Source: Erigeron canadensis (taxonomy: Eukaryota > Streptophyta > Magnoliopsida > Asterales > Asteraceae). Taken from it: DNA of 64,000 nucleotides. Below are positions 1 to 11,917 of the stretch, piece by piece. The first letter of the stretch is position 1. The number at the start of each line of letters is the position of its first letter. The notes under the pieces were generated by a model. The model saw only the letters and a list, made by a program, of their open reading frames with translations, had not been told where the DNA came from and did no database searches. The stretch covers positions 27,909,516 to 27,973,515 of the forward strand of contig NC_057766.1 in NCBI RefSeq assembly GCF_010389155.1, written 5' to 3'. Made by a program: the position numbers and the translations under genes.

Positions 1-826
1 CTAAGAAATAATTTATATGGAACAGAAAGACATACCATTGTTAAACTGTGAAGGTACTGTCTAAATGGATCTCTTAAGATGTATTTACAAGAATAAACCA
101 GCACTATTTGGTTGGTGAGTAAAGGGGTTGAGCCAGATAACTATTCCTTTAATGAGATAGAATCATAAAACCAGTTTTCTACCATACAGCAAACTGAATA
201 AGAAGTGTTGTAAGTCATAATCGTCCCAAATGGATCCATCCTGGTCGACAGGCTAACTTTTTAACCATTCTCTCGTGAAAAGTGGGAACCAGATCAAGAG
301 AAGGGCTCATCGCCAGAGTGACGGTTTTAAAGTTGAGATATTCGATTCCTGGCCTGCTGCTGATCTGAAGATCAGTACACACTCTTTTCTCCTATCATTG
401 GTGCCTTTCTCACTTTTTTACTATTCCATTCACAAATTTTGAATCAGAAAAAAAGACACATAGTAGTTACTACTTGCTGGGTAACCTTGACTCCAAAACA
501 CCATATTGCATATGCTGAACCTAGAAAACAAAAACCAATTTCTAGTAATACTATATTGGGGATAGACACAGATCAATAAGTTTCAGAAAACCTATGCAAA
601 AGGGTATCACACAGGAGTCAACCATATATATACAATGCCATTTTTGGCGCTAAGTAAATAAGACACACTGAGAAGACATATTTACAATGTCATCAATCTT
701 ACAATGATGGAAATGGAAATGAAAATGAGACTGATAAAGAATTCTTCAAATTGCAGAGATACAGTGCTGTTGCATACATCATACTATTTACACTTTATGT
801 CAAAGAGGGCATCCCGCATTCACAAC
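1..826. other. Spacer 3' of the first gene
   Basis: AT-rich sequence beyond the stop codon of the minus-strand gene at 827-3174. It probably contains that gene's 3' UTR. A short minus-strand frame near 300-350 follows a possible splice acceptor, but it is too short to assign. I see no other gene here. Confidence 0.4.
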
Positions 827-3174
827 TTAAAGAGCCCTCATAGCAACTTTGCTTGTTGCATGGACTCCCCTAGCAGCAACCCTCAACAATGCGCGACTCT
901 GGTACAACCTGTTCAGTGAAGTTAAAAAATTAAACAAGCCAGCTTATAACCAAATCTGTTGATGTGAGTAAGCTTTCAGGCAATTTAGTTCAAGATAAAG
1001 ACTCGCAAACCCACTAATCCTCCGTGTTTGAAATGAAAATAGTTAACTGAAACTTTGCCCTTTTCATTTGCTTAATTATGTTTCGAATGCTTTTATTTAT
1101 TAGTAGTTTTCAGCTTGTGTGAATATTGGGATCGTTGGTACTTCTGAATACTGAATTACTATAGATAAAAGGTTAGTTTTTAAGATCAATTATCAGATGT
1201 TCTTATAATTTGCGTTTCTTCACTTATCACATACAAAAAATTTTCCAAAGGAAAAGATTGTAGACAAAGTTACTGCACGACTGACCCACTAGACTCTAGT
1301 TGTAGAGTACAATATTACTTCCACTAAGATAATAAACAAAAAACAAGAAGTTATCAAAGAGAAAAGACTCACCCTGCTAGAGCAAGTCCCCAGGTAGCCA
1401 TCAAATAGAAAAGCTGCCCACAATGCCAGATTTCCATCACCTTCTCAAACTTGCTCATGCCAGCCAATGCCTTGGTCAGCTCTGCAAGTTCAAAAATTAA
1501 AGTATAAACATACTATACTCGAATCTAAATCAGAATATAAGAACTGATGACACTAACTTGTTGGCGGGTTTGGGTCAAAAGTGTGTTATTTAATCAGTAT
1601 TGTATGCAATCTAAAAGTAACTGGGAGTCTGAGACAATTAGATCATAGATCTATTGTTTGCATTCTAGTTACATTTTTTATAATGTAAAATAAGATTAAA
1701 GGATCCTAAAGAATACAAGGAGTCAACGGTGGTTTACAAATAAACTTGCAAAATGTCAAGGATTAAAATTAAATTACAAACTTACTCTTCTGCATTTCTT
1801 CAGGTGTCAGATTCTGCAATTTAAAAAATTTATGGAACATGAGAAAATGACAATAACTGACTTATGAATAATCAACAAGTATACGACTATATGGTTGTCT
1901 TATACCTTAGCTTTTGGGTTTAACAGAACACATCTAGCCATAAAGTTGGCAATGCCGTCGACCACCTGTTCCTCGTTAATAACTACATAATTTTCATTAT
2001 CAATCTCACTTTTCTCTTCAGCTTTACCATGTACCATTTCTTCAGAAACCCAAATCCACATACTTGGTTCTTTACCACCAACATTGATTAGAATTTCATC
2101 CACATTAAAATCCATTGCTAGCAAAATAAAAGTCACAAAATGTAATCAATATTTGGCAAAACAATCAATCAGGGTATCTCTGTGTTTGACCCATTTCATT
2201 CCACCAGGTTGAAAAGACGAGTGAAAGCACACAACGAGGTGATCAAATTCCTACAGCATTAACCCGAGGCATTCTCGAGACAAAACTTACCAGGAATTCC
2301 ATCAACCGAATCGTTACTGAAGGTCTTGAGCTGGCTCAAGAACTTTGGAGATTCCACAGTATCCATAATGCGAGCGTGCAGCTGCAGGAACACAATAAAG
2401 AAGTCTGTATATTAACTACATCTATACATACAACTGCTAAGTTTATAAAGACTAACTTTAACAATATATACAAACACCACCCTAATTTACTTCCTTACTC
2501 AATCAACACCCAAAATGTCCCAAAGTTTTCTTCACCGGACCAATCCAACCAGCAATTTCCGACAAATCTTTCCTAACCGTAACTATCAATCTTTCATCTC
2601 TCTCTTCCCCCACTATAAGAACTTGTCTAAAAACGCTTACTTCCTATGCGCGTGTGCAGCACGCTACACTTTGAAAGTGCTTTCCTTTACCGAACAGCTA
2701 CGGACTATAATCCCGAATCCTAGATTAACAATACCGACTAGGCAGTTCCATCACACTAATCAGCAGAAACACATATATCTATATATATACATATATTCTT
2801 ATACTAATAATAAATTATAAATGTCTGCATCTCAATCTCTAAGCAAATTACTCTCACAATAACAAATAATTAAATAATTCATCAATATATATATATAATG
2901 GGGGAAAAAAAGGGGAACATACATCAGGGGGGCAATCATTTAATAAGCAAGGAGAGTCAGAAATGTTCTGAAGAAGTTTAAGATTCTGTTGGAGTAAATC
3001 TCTAAGACGTTCATTCTCCATCCTCAATTCTTCCACTTCTGCTTCTTGTTGAGATTTTGGGTCTGATTTGCGAGGATGAGGGAGGTGATGGTGATTCGAA
3101 AATTCGACGGCTTTGAATGCCACCTCAGCGACTTCCAATACTGTTTTCGCTGATTCTATAGATATACGCCCCAT
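827..3174 (-). CDS. Conserved plant protein of unknown function, six exons
   Basis: Six minus-strand exons join in frame: 3174-2923, 2381-2291, 2117-1906, 1813-1786, 1481-1373 and 908-827, giving about 257 residues. Every junction has GT..AG borders and a matching phase. The start is the ATG at 3174 (MGRISIE). Residues ~40-75 form a glutamate/leucine-rich heptad stretch that looks like a coiled coil (EVEELRMENERLRDLLQQN). The middle is acidic. The C-terminal third has a TPEEMQ segment, a hydrophobic stretch (LFYLMATWGLALAG) and a basic end (VAARGVHATSKVAMRAL). I do not recognise a named domain. The organisation (N-terminal coiled coil, C-terminal hydrophobic helix) would suit a small scaffold or membrane-associated protein, but this is inference. 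Gene structure is well supported; function is unknown. Confidence 0.8.
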
Positions 3175-3432
3175 GATTTGTATGTGTGTGATTTGTAATT
3201 AGATTGCTCCGTAAAACCCTAATTTTGGTTGGAATTTGGGGATTTTTGAATATATATATGTTTTGTTAGGGTTAAGGATTGGGGTGATGAAATTGGGGAT
3301 TTTTTTGGATGATCGGTTGGATGATTTTGTCGCTTTTTTTTTTGTTATGAAATCTACAAGCAAAAGCGCATACAAAAGGCGATTATATACCCTTATCTGT
3401 CATGCACGATTTGTGTAAAACTTAATTTACAG
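3175..3432. promoter_or_regulatory. Probable promoter and 5' leader region of the 827-3174 gene
   Basis: This is the interval between the minus-strand start codon and the first Helitron-like repeat. It is T-rich on the plus strand and contains TATA-like sequence near 3250-3260. Assignment is by position only. Confidence 0.3.
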
Positions 3433-3861
3433 CTAACGAAAACGTAACCCGCGCGTTGCGGCAGTGATAGTGGTGATGTAGTGGCAGCGGTGGCGGTGGT
3501 GATCTTCCTAACGGGTTCTGCCCTTAGCCGTACAGACTTCGTCTTCGGATTTAAAAATTCGTCGAAAGTATATCGAATGACCACTCTAATGAAGAGCATT
3601 AAATTTTAAGAACACCCAAATAATTTTTATAATTTATCGATGTACGGTATTTGAGATAAATGATTTTGAATGAATTAGAAGAATAAAAGATTAATGGAGG
3701 GGAAAGAAAAAAATGATTAAGATTTGGGAAGAGAGAAAGGATATTATAGTTATTTTAGGTCAATATATAATAGATAGGATAGACATTTTGAGAAGGTAAA
3801 ATCAATATTGAAAATTTAAGTTCAATGTTAAAAATCTAGAGGAAATCTGCTTTATAATAGA
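3433..3861 (-). mobile_element. Non-autonomous Helitron-like element, copy 1
   Basis: Read on the minus strand it starts TCTATTATAAAGC and ends with a GC-rich hairpin (CCGCAACGCGCGGG) about 11 nt before TTAG. That is the Helitron plan: 5' TC, a subterminal hairpin, and a 3' CTRR-like end with no terminal inverted repeats. The interior matches the copies at 3862-4347 and 21986-22414, including a shared segment around TTCGTCGAAAGTATATCGAATG. It codes for nothing. The terminal C of CTRR is T here. Confidence 0.6.
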
Positions 3862-4347
3862 CGAAAGTAAGTACCCGCGCGTTGCGGCGGTAAGATGGTG
3901 GGGGTGATAGCTAGGTCATAGAGTGTGATACATAAAGTGTGATAGGTCATACAAGTTGATATGTCATAGAGTATGATAGTTAAATGCCTTAATCGAATGG
4001 GCTCCGTCCTCGGATTTAAAAATTCGTCGAAAGTATATCGAATGGCATCTCTAATGAAAGAACAAGAATTTTTAAGAACACCCATATAACTTTTATAATT
4101 TATCGATGTACGGTTTTTGAGATAAAAGATTTTGAATGAATTAAAGGAATAAATGATTTATGGAGGAGAGAGAAAAAATGATTGGTTGAGATTTGATGAA
4201 AGAGAATGGGTATTATAGTTATTTTAGGTAAATATAGAATAGATAGGAGTGACATTTTGGGGAAGTACTTAATATCAATATCGAAAATTTAAGTTCAATG
4301 TTGAAAATTTAGAGAAAATTTGCTTTATAATATAATATAGATATAGA
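3862..4347 (-). mobile_element. Non-autonomous Helitron-like element, copy 2
   Basis: Same family and orientation as copy 1. The 5' end on the minus strand is TCTATATCTATATTATATTATAAAGC-like, and the 3' GC hairpin lies at about 3875-3890. Its 3' end abuts the 5' TC of copy 1, so the two are a head-to-tail pair. The last bases read CTAT in place of CTAG, so the exact boundary is approximate. Confidence 0.55.
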
Positions 4348-5178
4348 TTAATTACTCGTACATTTTTTTAAAAGGTTTTTCATTAATCTTTATCTTTCCT
4401 TTATATATATACTAAATAAAAAAAAACCGACCTAATATTAACTAATTATAGCTCTCAATTTTATTAGATGATGTCATTATTAATTTAATTTTAAATTGAA
4501 AATCCCAATAATCATTATCCAAATATATTACCATATTATACTTATATTAATGTTTGTAGAAAAAGTCTCATTAATTTACTTTTTTTTTTTGCTTTTATCG
4601 ATAATTTACACTTTATCCTCACTAAACACTTAATTTATAATTATTTTAATCTACACTTATTTTTAAAGGTAATTGTATAATTATCCTTTTTTTTGAAGTA
4701 TTGGTAGATGAATAGGTAATCCATTTCCATTAATACATTATTCATGTATATATCTTAAAAATTGAGTGTAAGTTTATCTATTAACAGGGCAAAAAGATAT
4801 ACCGCTCAATCCATTATTCATTAATTCTGAACTTTGGACATTTACTTGAAGAAGGAGCGTTCCGATTAATCTCAAACTTTCAAGTAAAATCAACGCACTC
4901 AATGTTTCCGCTAGCTAAACATGCATGTAAGCTCAACTTGATGAAACATCTATCTTTATTTTTAATTACGTTCTTAACATATTTCAGGATTATTATTTGG
5001 CTATTTTTTTTTTGAGTTAATAAAACTTTTTAACTTGCATATAGTTAAACTTTGATAATAATATAATCTTTATAACAATGTAAACTCATGTCAAGGGTCT
5101 AAAATCTAGTTAATAATTATATGATTACAATAATTTTCATTGAATTTAAAACTTGAGTTCACATCAAATCATTCAAAC

Positions 5179-5179
<1 letters not shown>
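4348..5179 (+). mobile_element. Possible further Helitron ending at 5109, in AT-rich spacer
   Basis: GGGTCTAAAATCTAGT at 5095-5110 is a typical plant Helitron 3' terminus, with CTAG at 5106-5109 followed by the host T. A possible 5' region with an ACTAAATAAAA motif lies near 4410-4420. No coding sequence is visible and the 5' boundary is uncertain. Confidence 0.35.

Positions 5180-5244
<65 letters not shown>
5180..5244. repeat. (TTA)n microsatellite
   Basis: About 21 uninterrupted TTA units in AT-rich spacer. Confidence 0.95.
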
Positions 5245-5245
<1 letters not shown>

Positions 5246-6274
5246 ATTATATTTGTACACTTGCCATAAAATTTAAGGTGTGATTTTGTTATAAAATATA
5301 ATTTTTTTATGTACATTAAGAAAAATGAATCGTGAGATATAACTTTTTAATACGAAAAGATATAGCTTAGGTAGGTTGTTCGGGACTTTTGAAGGTATAT
5401 ATATAGATCTTAGAACTATAACTAGATAGAATAAAAATGATGAAAATAGAATGAGAATTAATGTGATATAAAAAAATGAAAAATAATTAGTAATAGGGGG
5501 AAGCTTCATTCTCACCATTCCATGCAAAATGGTGAGAAATGAAATTAAAACTTATTTTTTCTTTTATGTCTTTCATGAAGTTTTATATATTATACTTTTA
5601 GTTATTTATATTAGGATAAAATAATCATAATTATGTATTTGTTTTATATATAAAAAGAAGTCATATTAATTTTATTAAATTTATTAATTTTTTTTATCTT
5701 TATTCTCTACTTGTAGCTACAAATATTCTTTTTTTTAATACTCATTATTTTTCTTTTATCATTTTCGTTGTGTATTACATTTTTATTCTTTATATAATTT
5801 CCTTTTACTATACACCCGCATAATAGATTACATAATCTTGTTGATAGGAGATTGGGAGGCATAATTTGTTGACACTTTGTAATATGCCTAGATATATAAG
5901 AAGACAAAATAAAAGTTATTGACAATATTAGTCGCCACACAAGTGACAAGTGTATGGTATTACACAACATGACAAAAAGCTAAACGTAATCATCATATAC
6001 ATCACTTTCAAAATGGAAATATAAACTTTTGATTCTAAAAAATAGAACTCCAAAAGAAAAACTCATACTTAATAAAACTAGCAAAGTGTGACTCATGATC
6101 ATATACATCTTAATACTACTTTGTTCTAACACAATGAGGTTACCTCTAGATCATTCTTGAAAACATGGGTTAGCTTTGAAGGCCACATCAAGTGGGACTC
6201 ATGCTAGAAACATCCCTTATTATATTTATCTATTTCCCTATTTAAAATGCATACAATATGACAGATTGACAGTA
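5245..6274. other. AT-rich spacer upstream of FtsH
   Basis: No supported gene. The 3' end is the FtsH promoter region, with a TATA-like CTATATATT at 6275-6283, about 55 bp before the start codon. Confidence 0.4.
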
Positions 6275-6335
6275 CTATATATTCCCTCCAATATCCAAAA
6301 ACACTTGATAACAAAACAAGACTTTACAAATCAAC

Positions 6336-9300
6336 ATGTCAACTGCAATTACTCTTTTTGCTCACATTCCACTTTGCAAATCACAAGACTTTACAAAAGA
6401 CACAAGAAACACCCCATGTCCTAGATCAACTTTAGACACTAACAAGTTCAACAGAAGAAACATGTTACAAAATGTTGGCTTGACCCTTATAGGCAGTACT
6501 ACTAGTGTACTTGACCATGATCAATCTGCAAAAGCAGAGCCCGAAAGCCCGGATGCAGCCACTTCAAGTAGAATATCTTATTCAAGATTCTTGGACTACC
6601 TTAATGAAGGTGTTGTCAAGAAAGTGGACTTGTTTGAAAATGGGACAGTGGCTATTGTTGAGATATTGAATCCTGTTCTTGATAAGATTCAAAGAGTTAA
6701 GGTTCAATTGCCTGGCTTACAGCCAGAGTTGGTCAGGAAATTAAGAGAGAAAGAAGTGGATTTTGCAGCTCATCCTATGGAAATGAATATGGCATTTGCT
6801 GTTCTTGACTTGTTGGCTAACTTTGCTTTTCCGTTGATACTTCTTGGTGCTTTATTGTTGAGATCTTCAGCTCCAAACACACCTGGAGGGCCTAATTTGC
6901 CATTTGGGCTAGGAAGGTAAGTTCAAGTAGCAATATTTGTACACATAATGGGGTTAGTAAGTTATAACTAGAGTCTTGTGTTTTATGTGACATGAGGTCT
7001 TACATCTGGTTATTGCCAAGTGCTATCTAATTCTTTTTTAGGTCATGTCTGTAAGGGGGATCTCTGACCCATTTAGTTCATCTCATTTTTATCTCTAACT
7101 GATCAAATAGATAGACTAAAAAAACTGCTTAATAGGAAAGAGGTCAAATATGTAGATAATATAATTCAAATTTCTGGTTATTATATCATTAGTTGAGACT
7201 CTTAAATATGTACATAATATAATTCAGATTTCTGGATAAAAAGTGTTTCGGGCTAACTCTTTCAACAGTGTCAAAGTTTATCCATTCCGATGCCAACCCA
7301 CCCATTTTGACAGGCATTATTTTACAAAATAACTGTAATGATATGAATTTCGAGCATATGAATGAATGAATGATATTTAGCTATAAGATTCATAAATGGT
7401 TATTTTTGCATTATATTTAGCCATACGACATGTGTTAGTAACTGAACCACTCTAATTAAAGATTATACCGAACAAGAGTTTGTACCTGATTAGTGATGAT
7501 AAGACGTCACTGGTTTACAGGAGCAAAGCCAAGTTCCAAATGGAACCCAATACTGGCATAACATTTGATGATGTGGCTGGTGTTGATGAAGCAAAACAAG
7601 ACTTCCAAGAGATAGTCGAGTTTCTCAAGACCCCAGAGAAGTTTTCTGCAGTTGGTGCAAGGATTCCAAAAGGTGTACTTCTAGTTGGTCCACCAGGAAC
7701 CGGGAAGACGCTGCTAGCAAAGGCCATAGCTGGAGAAGCAGGCGTACCTTTTTTCTCATTATCTGGATCAGAATTCATTGAAATGTTTGTAGGTGTAGGG
7801 GCATCACGAGTTCGAGACTTATTTAACAAAGCAAAACAGAACTCGCCTTGTTTGATTTTTCTAGACGAAATAGATGCTGTTGGAAGACAAAGAGGAACTG
7901 GAATTGGTGGAGGTAATGATGAGAGGGAGCAAACTTTGAATCAGCTCCTAACAGAAATGGATGGATTTGGTGGTAATAGTGGAGTCATTGTTATTGCTGC
8001 TACTAATAGACCCGAGATTCTTGATTCTGCTTTGCTTAGGCCAGGAAGATTTGACAGACAGGTTAGTAATATAAACAAGAAAATATAAATAAAAGTTTGT
8101 ACAGCGAAAAATTGACTAGAAAAGAATGATCTTGGACTATTTTTGTGCAGGTAAGTGTTGGTCTGCCAGATGTGAGAGGAAGAGAAGAAATACTGAAAGT
8201 TCATAGCAAGAACAAAAAGATTGACAAATCTGTGTCATTAAGTGTGATTGCTATGCGTACTTCGGGTTTCAGTGGTGCTGATTTGGCAAATCTCATGAAC
8301 GAAGCAGCTATTCTTGCTGCCAGAAGAGGGAAAGATAAGATTACTTTGAAAGAGATTGATGACTCAATTGATAGAATCGTTGCAGGACTAGAAGGAACTA
8401 AAATGACAGATGGAAAGAACAAGATCTTAGTGGCATATCACGAAATTGGTCATGCAGTTTGTGCGTAAGTACTAGTTACCTTACCACCATCCGATTGCCT
8501 TGTTATAGCATGGTGACTTAGTGATACAACTAAAATGATATACTTGGGTGCATAATGATGTTCAAAATATGATCTGAATTTTGAGATCCTTTGGTAAATG
8601 CAGGACTTTGACTCAAGGGCATGATCCGGTGCAAAAAGTAACTTTGGTACCTAGAGGGCAAGCTCGTGGACTAACATGGTTTACGCCTAATGATGATCCG
8701 TCTCTAACCTCCAAGCAACAACTTTTTGCAAGAATAGTTGGTGGTCTAGGAGGTAGAGCAGCAGAAGAAGTCATTTTTGGTGAACCAGAAATCACTACTG
8801 GTGCAGCAGGGGACTTGCACCAGATCACCCAAATTGCAAGACAGGTAAAATCTCATGATTCTAAAGATATATCTTCATTTCAAAAAATTCCTTCAAACAT
8901 GTATACCTCAAGTGTAATGATCCACCTCACATTCGAATACATATAGAAGTTTGAAGCCCTTGAATAGTCCTAACTTGTGGGCTCTCGATATCGTGTAGAA
9001 TTTCGGGAGAAAGAAGTAAATTGATCAAAAATCGCAGAAAATAACCAATAATTTGCATTTGTTTGTGAACAGATGGTCACAAGATTTGGAATGTCAGAGA
9101 TCGGGCCATGGTCATTGATTGATCCAGCAGTAACAAGCAGTGATGTGGTGTTAAGGATGTTAGCAAGAAACTCGATGTCAGAAAAACTTGCAGAAGATAT
9201 AGACAGATCAGTGAAATGTATAATCGAAAAGGCATATGAGATTGCAAAATCACATATAAGGAACAACAGAGATGCGATTGACAAATTAGTAGATGTCTTA

Positions 9301-9414
9301 CTAGAGAAAGAAACCCTTACTGGCGACGAATTCAGAGCAATCCTAGCCGAGTTTTCTGATTCATTTTCTGCACATATAGAGAAGAAAAATGTACGCGAAT
9401 TAATCAGTGCATAG
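6336..9414 (+). CDS. FTSH6: Chloroplast thylakoid FtsH zinc protease (FTSH6 type)
   Basis: Five exons, 6336-6916, 7521-8061, 8151-8464, 8604-8844 and 9073-9414, give about 672 residues. In order: a plastid transit peptide; a twin-arginine plus hydrophobic segment ([15 protein letters not shown], ~48-60) suited to lumen targeting; a lumenal domain (SYSRFLDYL..); a transmembrane helix at ~158-176; and the AAA+ module. Walker A is GPPGTGKT (250-257), Walker B is [13 protein letters not shown], and the second region of homology is [20 protein letters not shown]. The M41 zinc site is HEIGH (471-475), with the third ligand Asp in TGAAGDL (~549). All catalytic residues are present. Length is close to Arabidopsis FTSH6 (688), and it ends without the long proline-rich tail of some relatives. 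FTSH6 is linked in Arabidopsis to light-harvesting protein and heat-memory turnover. The choice of FTSH6 over FTSH2/8 rests on recalled similarity, not an alignment. Confidence 0.88.
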
Positions 9415-9852
9415 AGATTCTCCACATTTCATACATATTGTAGATATATAACTCAAGTAACCGTTAGTACTTAGTACTCCATGTTGGTTTAGGATCGCAT
9501 TCGCTTCTAAAGTTCTAATATCCATAGACGTGCATTCTGTTCGCGTAACATACAGTTAAAAATATTTAGTAGCTTCATATCATTATGGTATCGCAATTCA
9601 AATGTTCTTTTCGTGCGCTCATAGTTGCCTTTTAGACTTCAAAAATATTGCTGATAATGACTTGTGTACATCACCAAATGTTAGAAACTTCTGAAAATAC
9701 ATTAAATGACAACTTCCTAACCTATAATTACATATCATATGCATATGATAAGACAATTCTGTGGAGGGGCAGGGCCCTCCTGCTCACCATGAAGTTAGGC
9801 CATTAGAATGAACCTTTTAGTTATATAGTTCACCAAACGATCAAACTACATA
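9415..9852. other. 3' flank of FtsH
   Basis: Probable 3' UTR then AT-rich spacer. No other feature is seen. Confidence 0.4.
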
Positions 9853-10274
9853 GACTCGTGCTACCAACATTCTGGTGCGCATTATATGTTTTCTATTTAA
9901 TCTTGTGCAATGTTCTCCTCGAACAACATATAACTTTTTCAACGCAAACCGATATGTCAACTGTAACTTTTCTCTTTAGTCCTTCACTATGCAAATCACA
10001 GAACTTCACAATATGTACAAGAATCGGCCCATATCCAAAATCAACTTTACACACCAAATATGCTCAGAGTTGGCCTCGGCTTCATAGGAGAAGCGGGCGC
10101 TTGTGTATCTGAAGCAAGAGCGAAAGCAGCGAATTCAATGAAAATGAAAACAAAAATTTACAATTTTTTGGCCAACTTTACTTTTCCGTTGGTGTCTTTT
10201 GGTGCTTTGTTCTTGATGAGATGCTCATCTTCACACACACCTCAAGGGCCTAGCTTGCCATCCGGGCTACAAAG
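9853..10274 (+). pseudogene. Tandem duplicate fragment of the FtsH promoter and first exon
   Basis: This is a decayed copy of exon 1 of the gene just upstream. It starts at 9954 with MSTVTFLFSPSLCKSQNF, against [19 protein letters not shown] in the parent. It then shifts frame and lacks the whole lumenal domain. It resumes at the transmembrane segment (LANFTFPLVSFGALFL) and ends in PSGLQR at a preserved splice donor (10275), parallel to PFGLGR in the parent. The leader just upstream (from ACTCGTGCTA..) also resembles the parent leader at about 6196-6260, so the duplication included promoter sequence. No AAA+ or protease exons follow. It cannot make an FtsH protein. Confidence 0.85.
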
Positions 10275-10692
10275 GTATGACCAAGTAGTGCTTTTTACAA
10301 ACTACTCCAATACAGTTACGATGAATAATATAAAAAACATATAAGCGAGCATCGAGCTTAAAAAATGGAAGTATATATGTCGTTCCCCGACCATGACTAA
10401 TCCATCTATAAATAACTTTCTTTTGGTTCACTTGAGCTGACAATTCTGGAAGTTTAAACCTAAAATCAAATCAAAGCAAGTTTACCAAGAACAAGCCAAA
10501 CCAAATATTTGGTTTTGGTTCAAATTCAATAAAATCAGACTGAACCATTTTCAAGTTATGTAATTTTTTTATTGTAAAAATTCCTTCTAAATTTCCTTCT
10601 ATATATTTAGCGACTAAAAAATATTTAGTTGGAATCAGATTTACTAAATGAAAAATATACAATGTGTTACAACTTTAACATTTAAATGATAA
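10275..10692. other. AT-rich spacer
   Basis: Degenerate sequence after the FtsH fragment. No remaining FtsH exons and no other gene are recognised. Confidence 0.4.
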
Positions 10693-10846
10693 TTAGGGTT
10701 GTCACTAACAACATATTATATGTTTAAAAACTTGTACATTATATATTAAAAACCGCCCCCTGATTTTTCTAACAGTAAGGTACAAATTTTAATGCACCCA
10801 ATTAATTTTTACTGACAACCCTAAGGGCTGTTACTAACAAAACTCA
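10693..10846. repeat. MITE-like repeat, copy 1
   Basis: A ~150 bp element begins AGGGTTGTCACTAAC and ends TTTACTGACAACCCT followed by AAGGGCTGT. The ends are inverted relative to each other. It is nearly identical to 54046-54206, and a fragment lies in the intron of the 11918 gene. Confidence 0.7.
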
Positions 10847-11917
10847 TATACTATTTACATATGCACATTATATTTTTTTTATTACCATGGTAATTTCAAA
10901 TATTGTTTAAAAATGGTCACGAACTTCTTAGTATTTTTTTAATATCGCCATCAAATTTGAAAATGTCAATAACCAAATCTAAACGGTTAAAAAAGATAAC
11001 TATATATTGACTGATTATGATGCAAATCTATATATCTAAATGAGTGGAAAACCTCTTGGCCATATATGTACCACTAAGGTCTCACCCCATTGGTTATCTA
11101 TATGTGACCTCTAGCATTCATCCGTGGTCTCATACAACATATGTTCATATTATAACGGTACCACTGAGGTTTCACCCCATTGATTATCTATATATAAATT
11201 TCTAGAAAATAGCCTAAAAAAAAAAGTTGACATGCCACATAGGAAAAACATCTAGGAACATTTTATTTTTATTTATATAAGAGATTTTCGCAATCCGATT
11301 TCTTTTTTTTATAAAATGTATTAAAAAATAAATATGAGAGATTTGTTGTGAAACAAACCTATATTCACTTTTTTTTTTATATAATATGGAATCAATATTA
11401 AATTTCCTTAAGTGCATCTAATTAAATCTATAAAAACTAACATGTCAATGACTCATCAACACAAAAGAAAAAAAGATAAGAAAAAGAAATGTGTACGAGA
11501 ACCCTCCTAAATAAGTAAATATACTTTAAACGTCCACTTCAATTTCATATTCATGAAAACAAATACTACATTACTGTATAATAAAATTATTGCCAATACA
11601 AAATTTCCAGATCCGAACAAGACGATGATGTGATATGTGATCACTAGCTAGTCTTAGAAAGGCTAGATAACCATATCCATCTACATCTACATCTACATAT
11701 ATTTTATACGTTTAATTAATAAAATCAATTAATACCAGATGATTTCCACATGTTAAATGTCCTGCCATTTGCCAATTATGTTATCATCCCATCACTATTT
11801 TAATTTTATCAATAAAAAGTCCAAGTCCAACGTGATCATCTCAAATTTTGATTCTTCAACTATACATCTAACAACTTATATATATATCATCTCTATAGAT
11901 CGCCAGAAAATCATTCC
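10847..11917. other. AT-rich spacer with a small direct duplication; promoter of the first CoA ligase
   Basis: A ~45 bp segment containing CTCACCCCATTG..TTATCTATAT occurs near 11070-11110 and again near 11160-11200, about 93 bp apart. The 3' end is probably the promoter of the 11918 gene, with a TATA-like TTATATATATATC at about 11876-11888. No gene is seen. Confidence 0.4.

Noticed and set aside
300..360. Possible last exon of another minus-strand gene (..QQQARNRISQL)
   Set aside because: Only about a dozen codons after an acceptor-like sequence, and no upstream exon could be found.
3393..4085. Small minus-strand frames sharing YTFDEFLN
   Set aside because: The shared peptide comes from the common Helitron-like repeat, not from a gene family.
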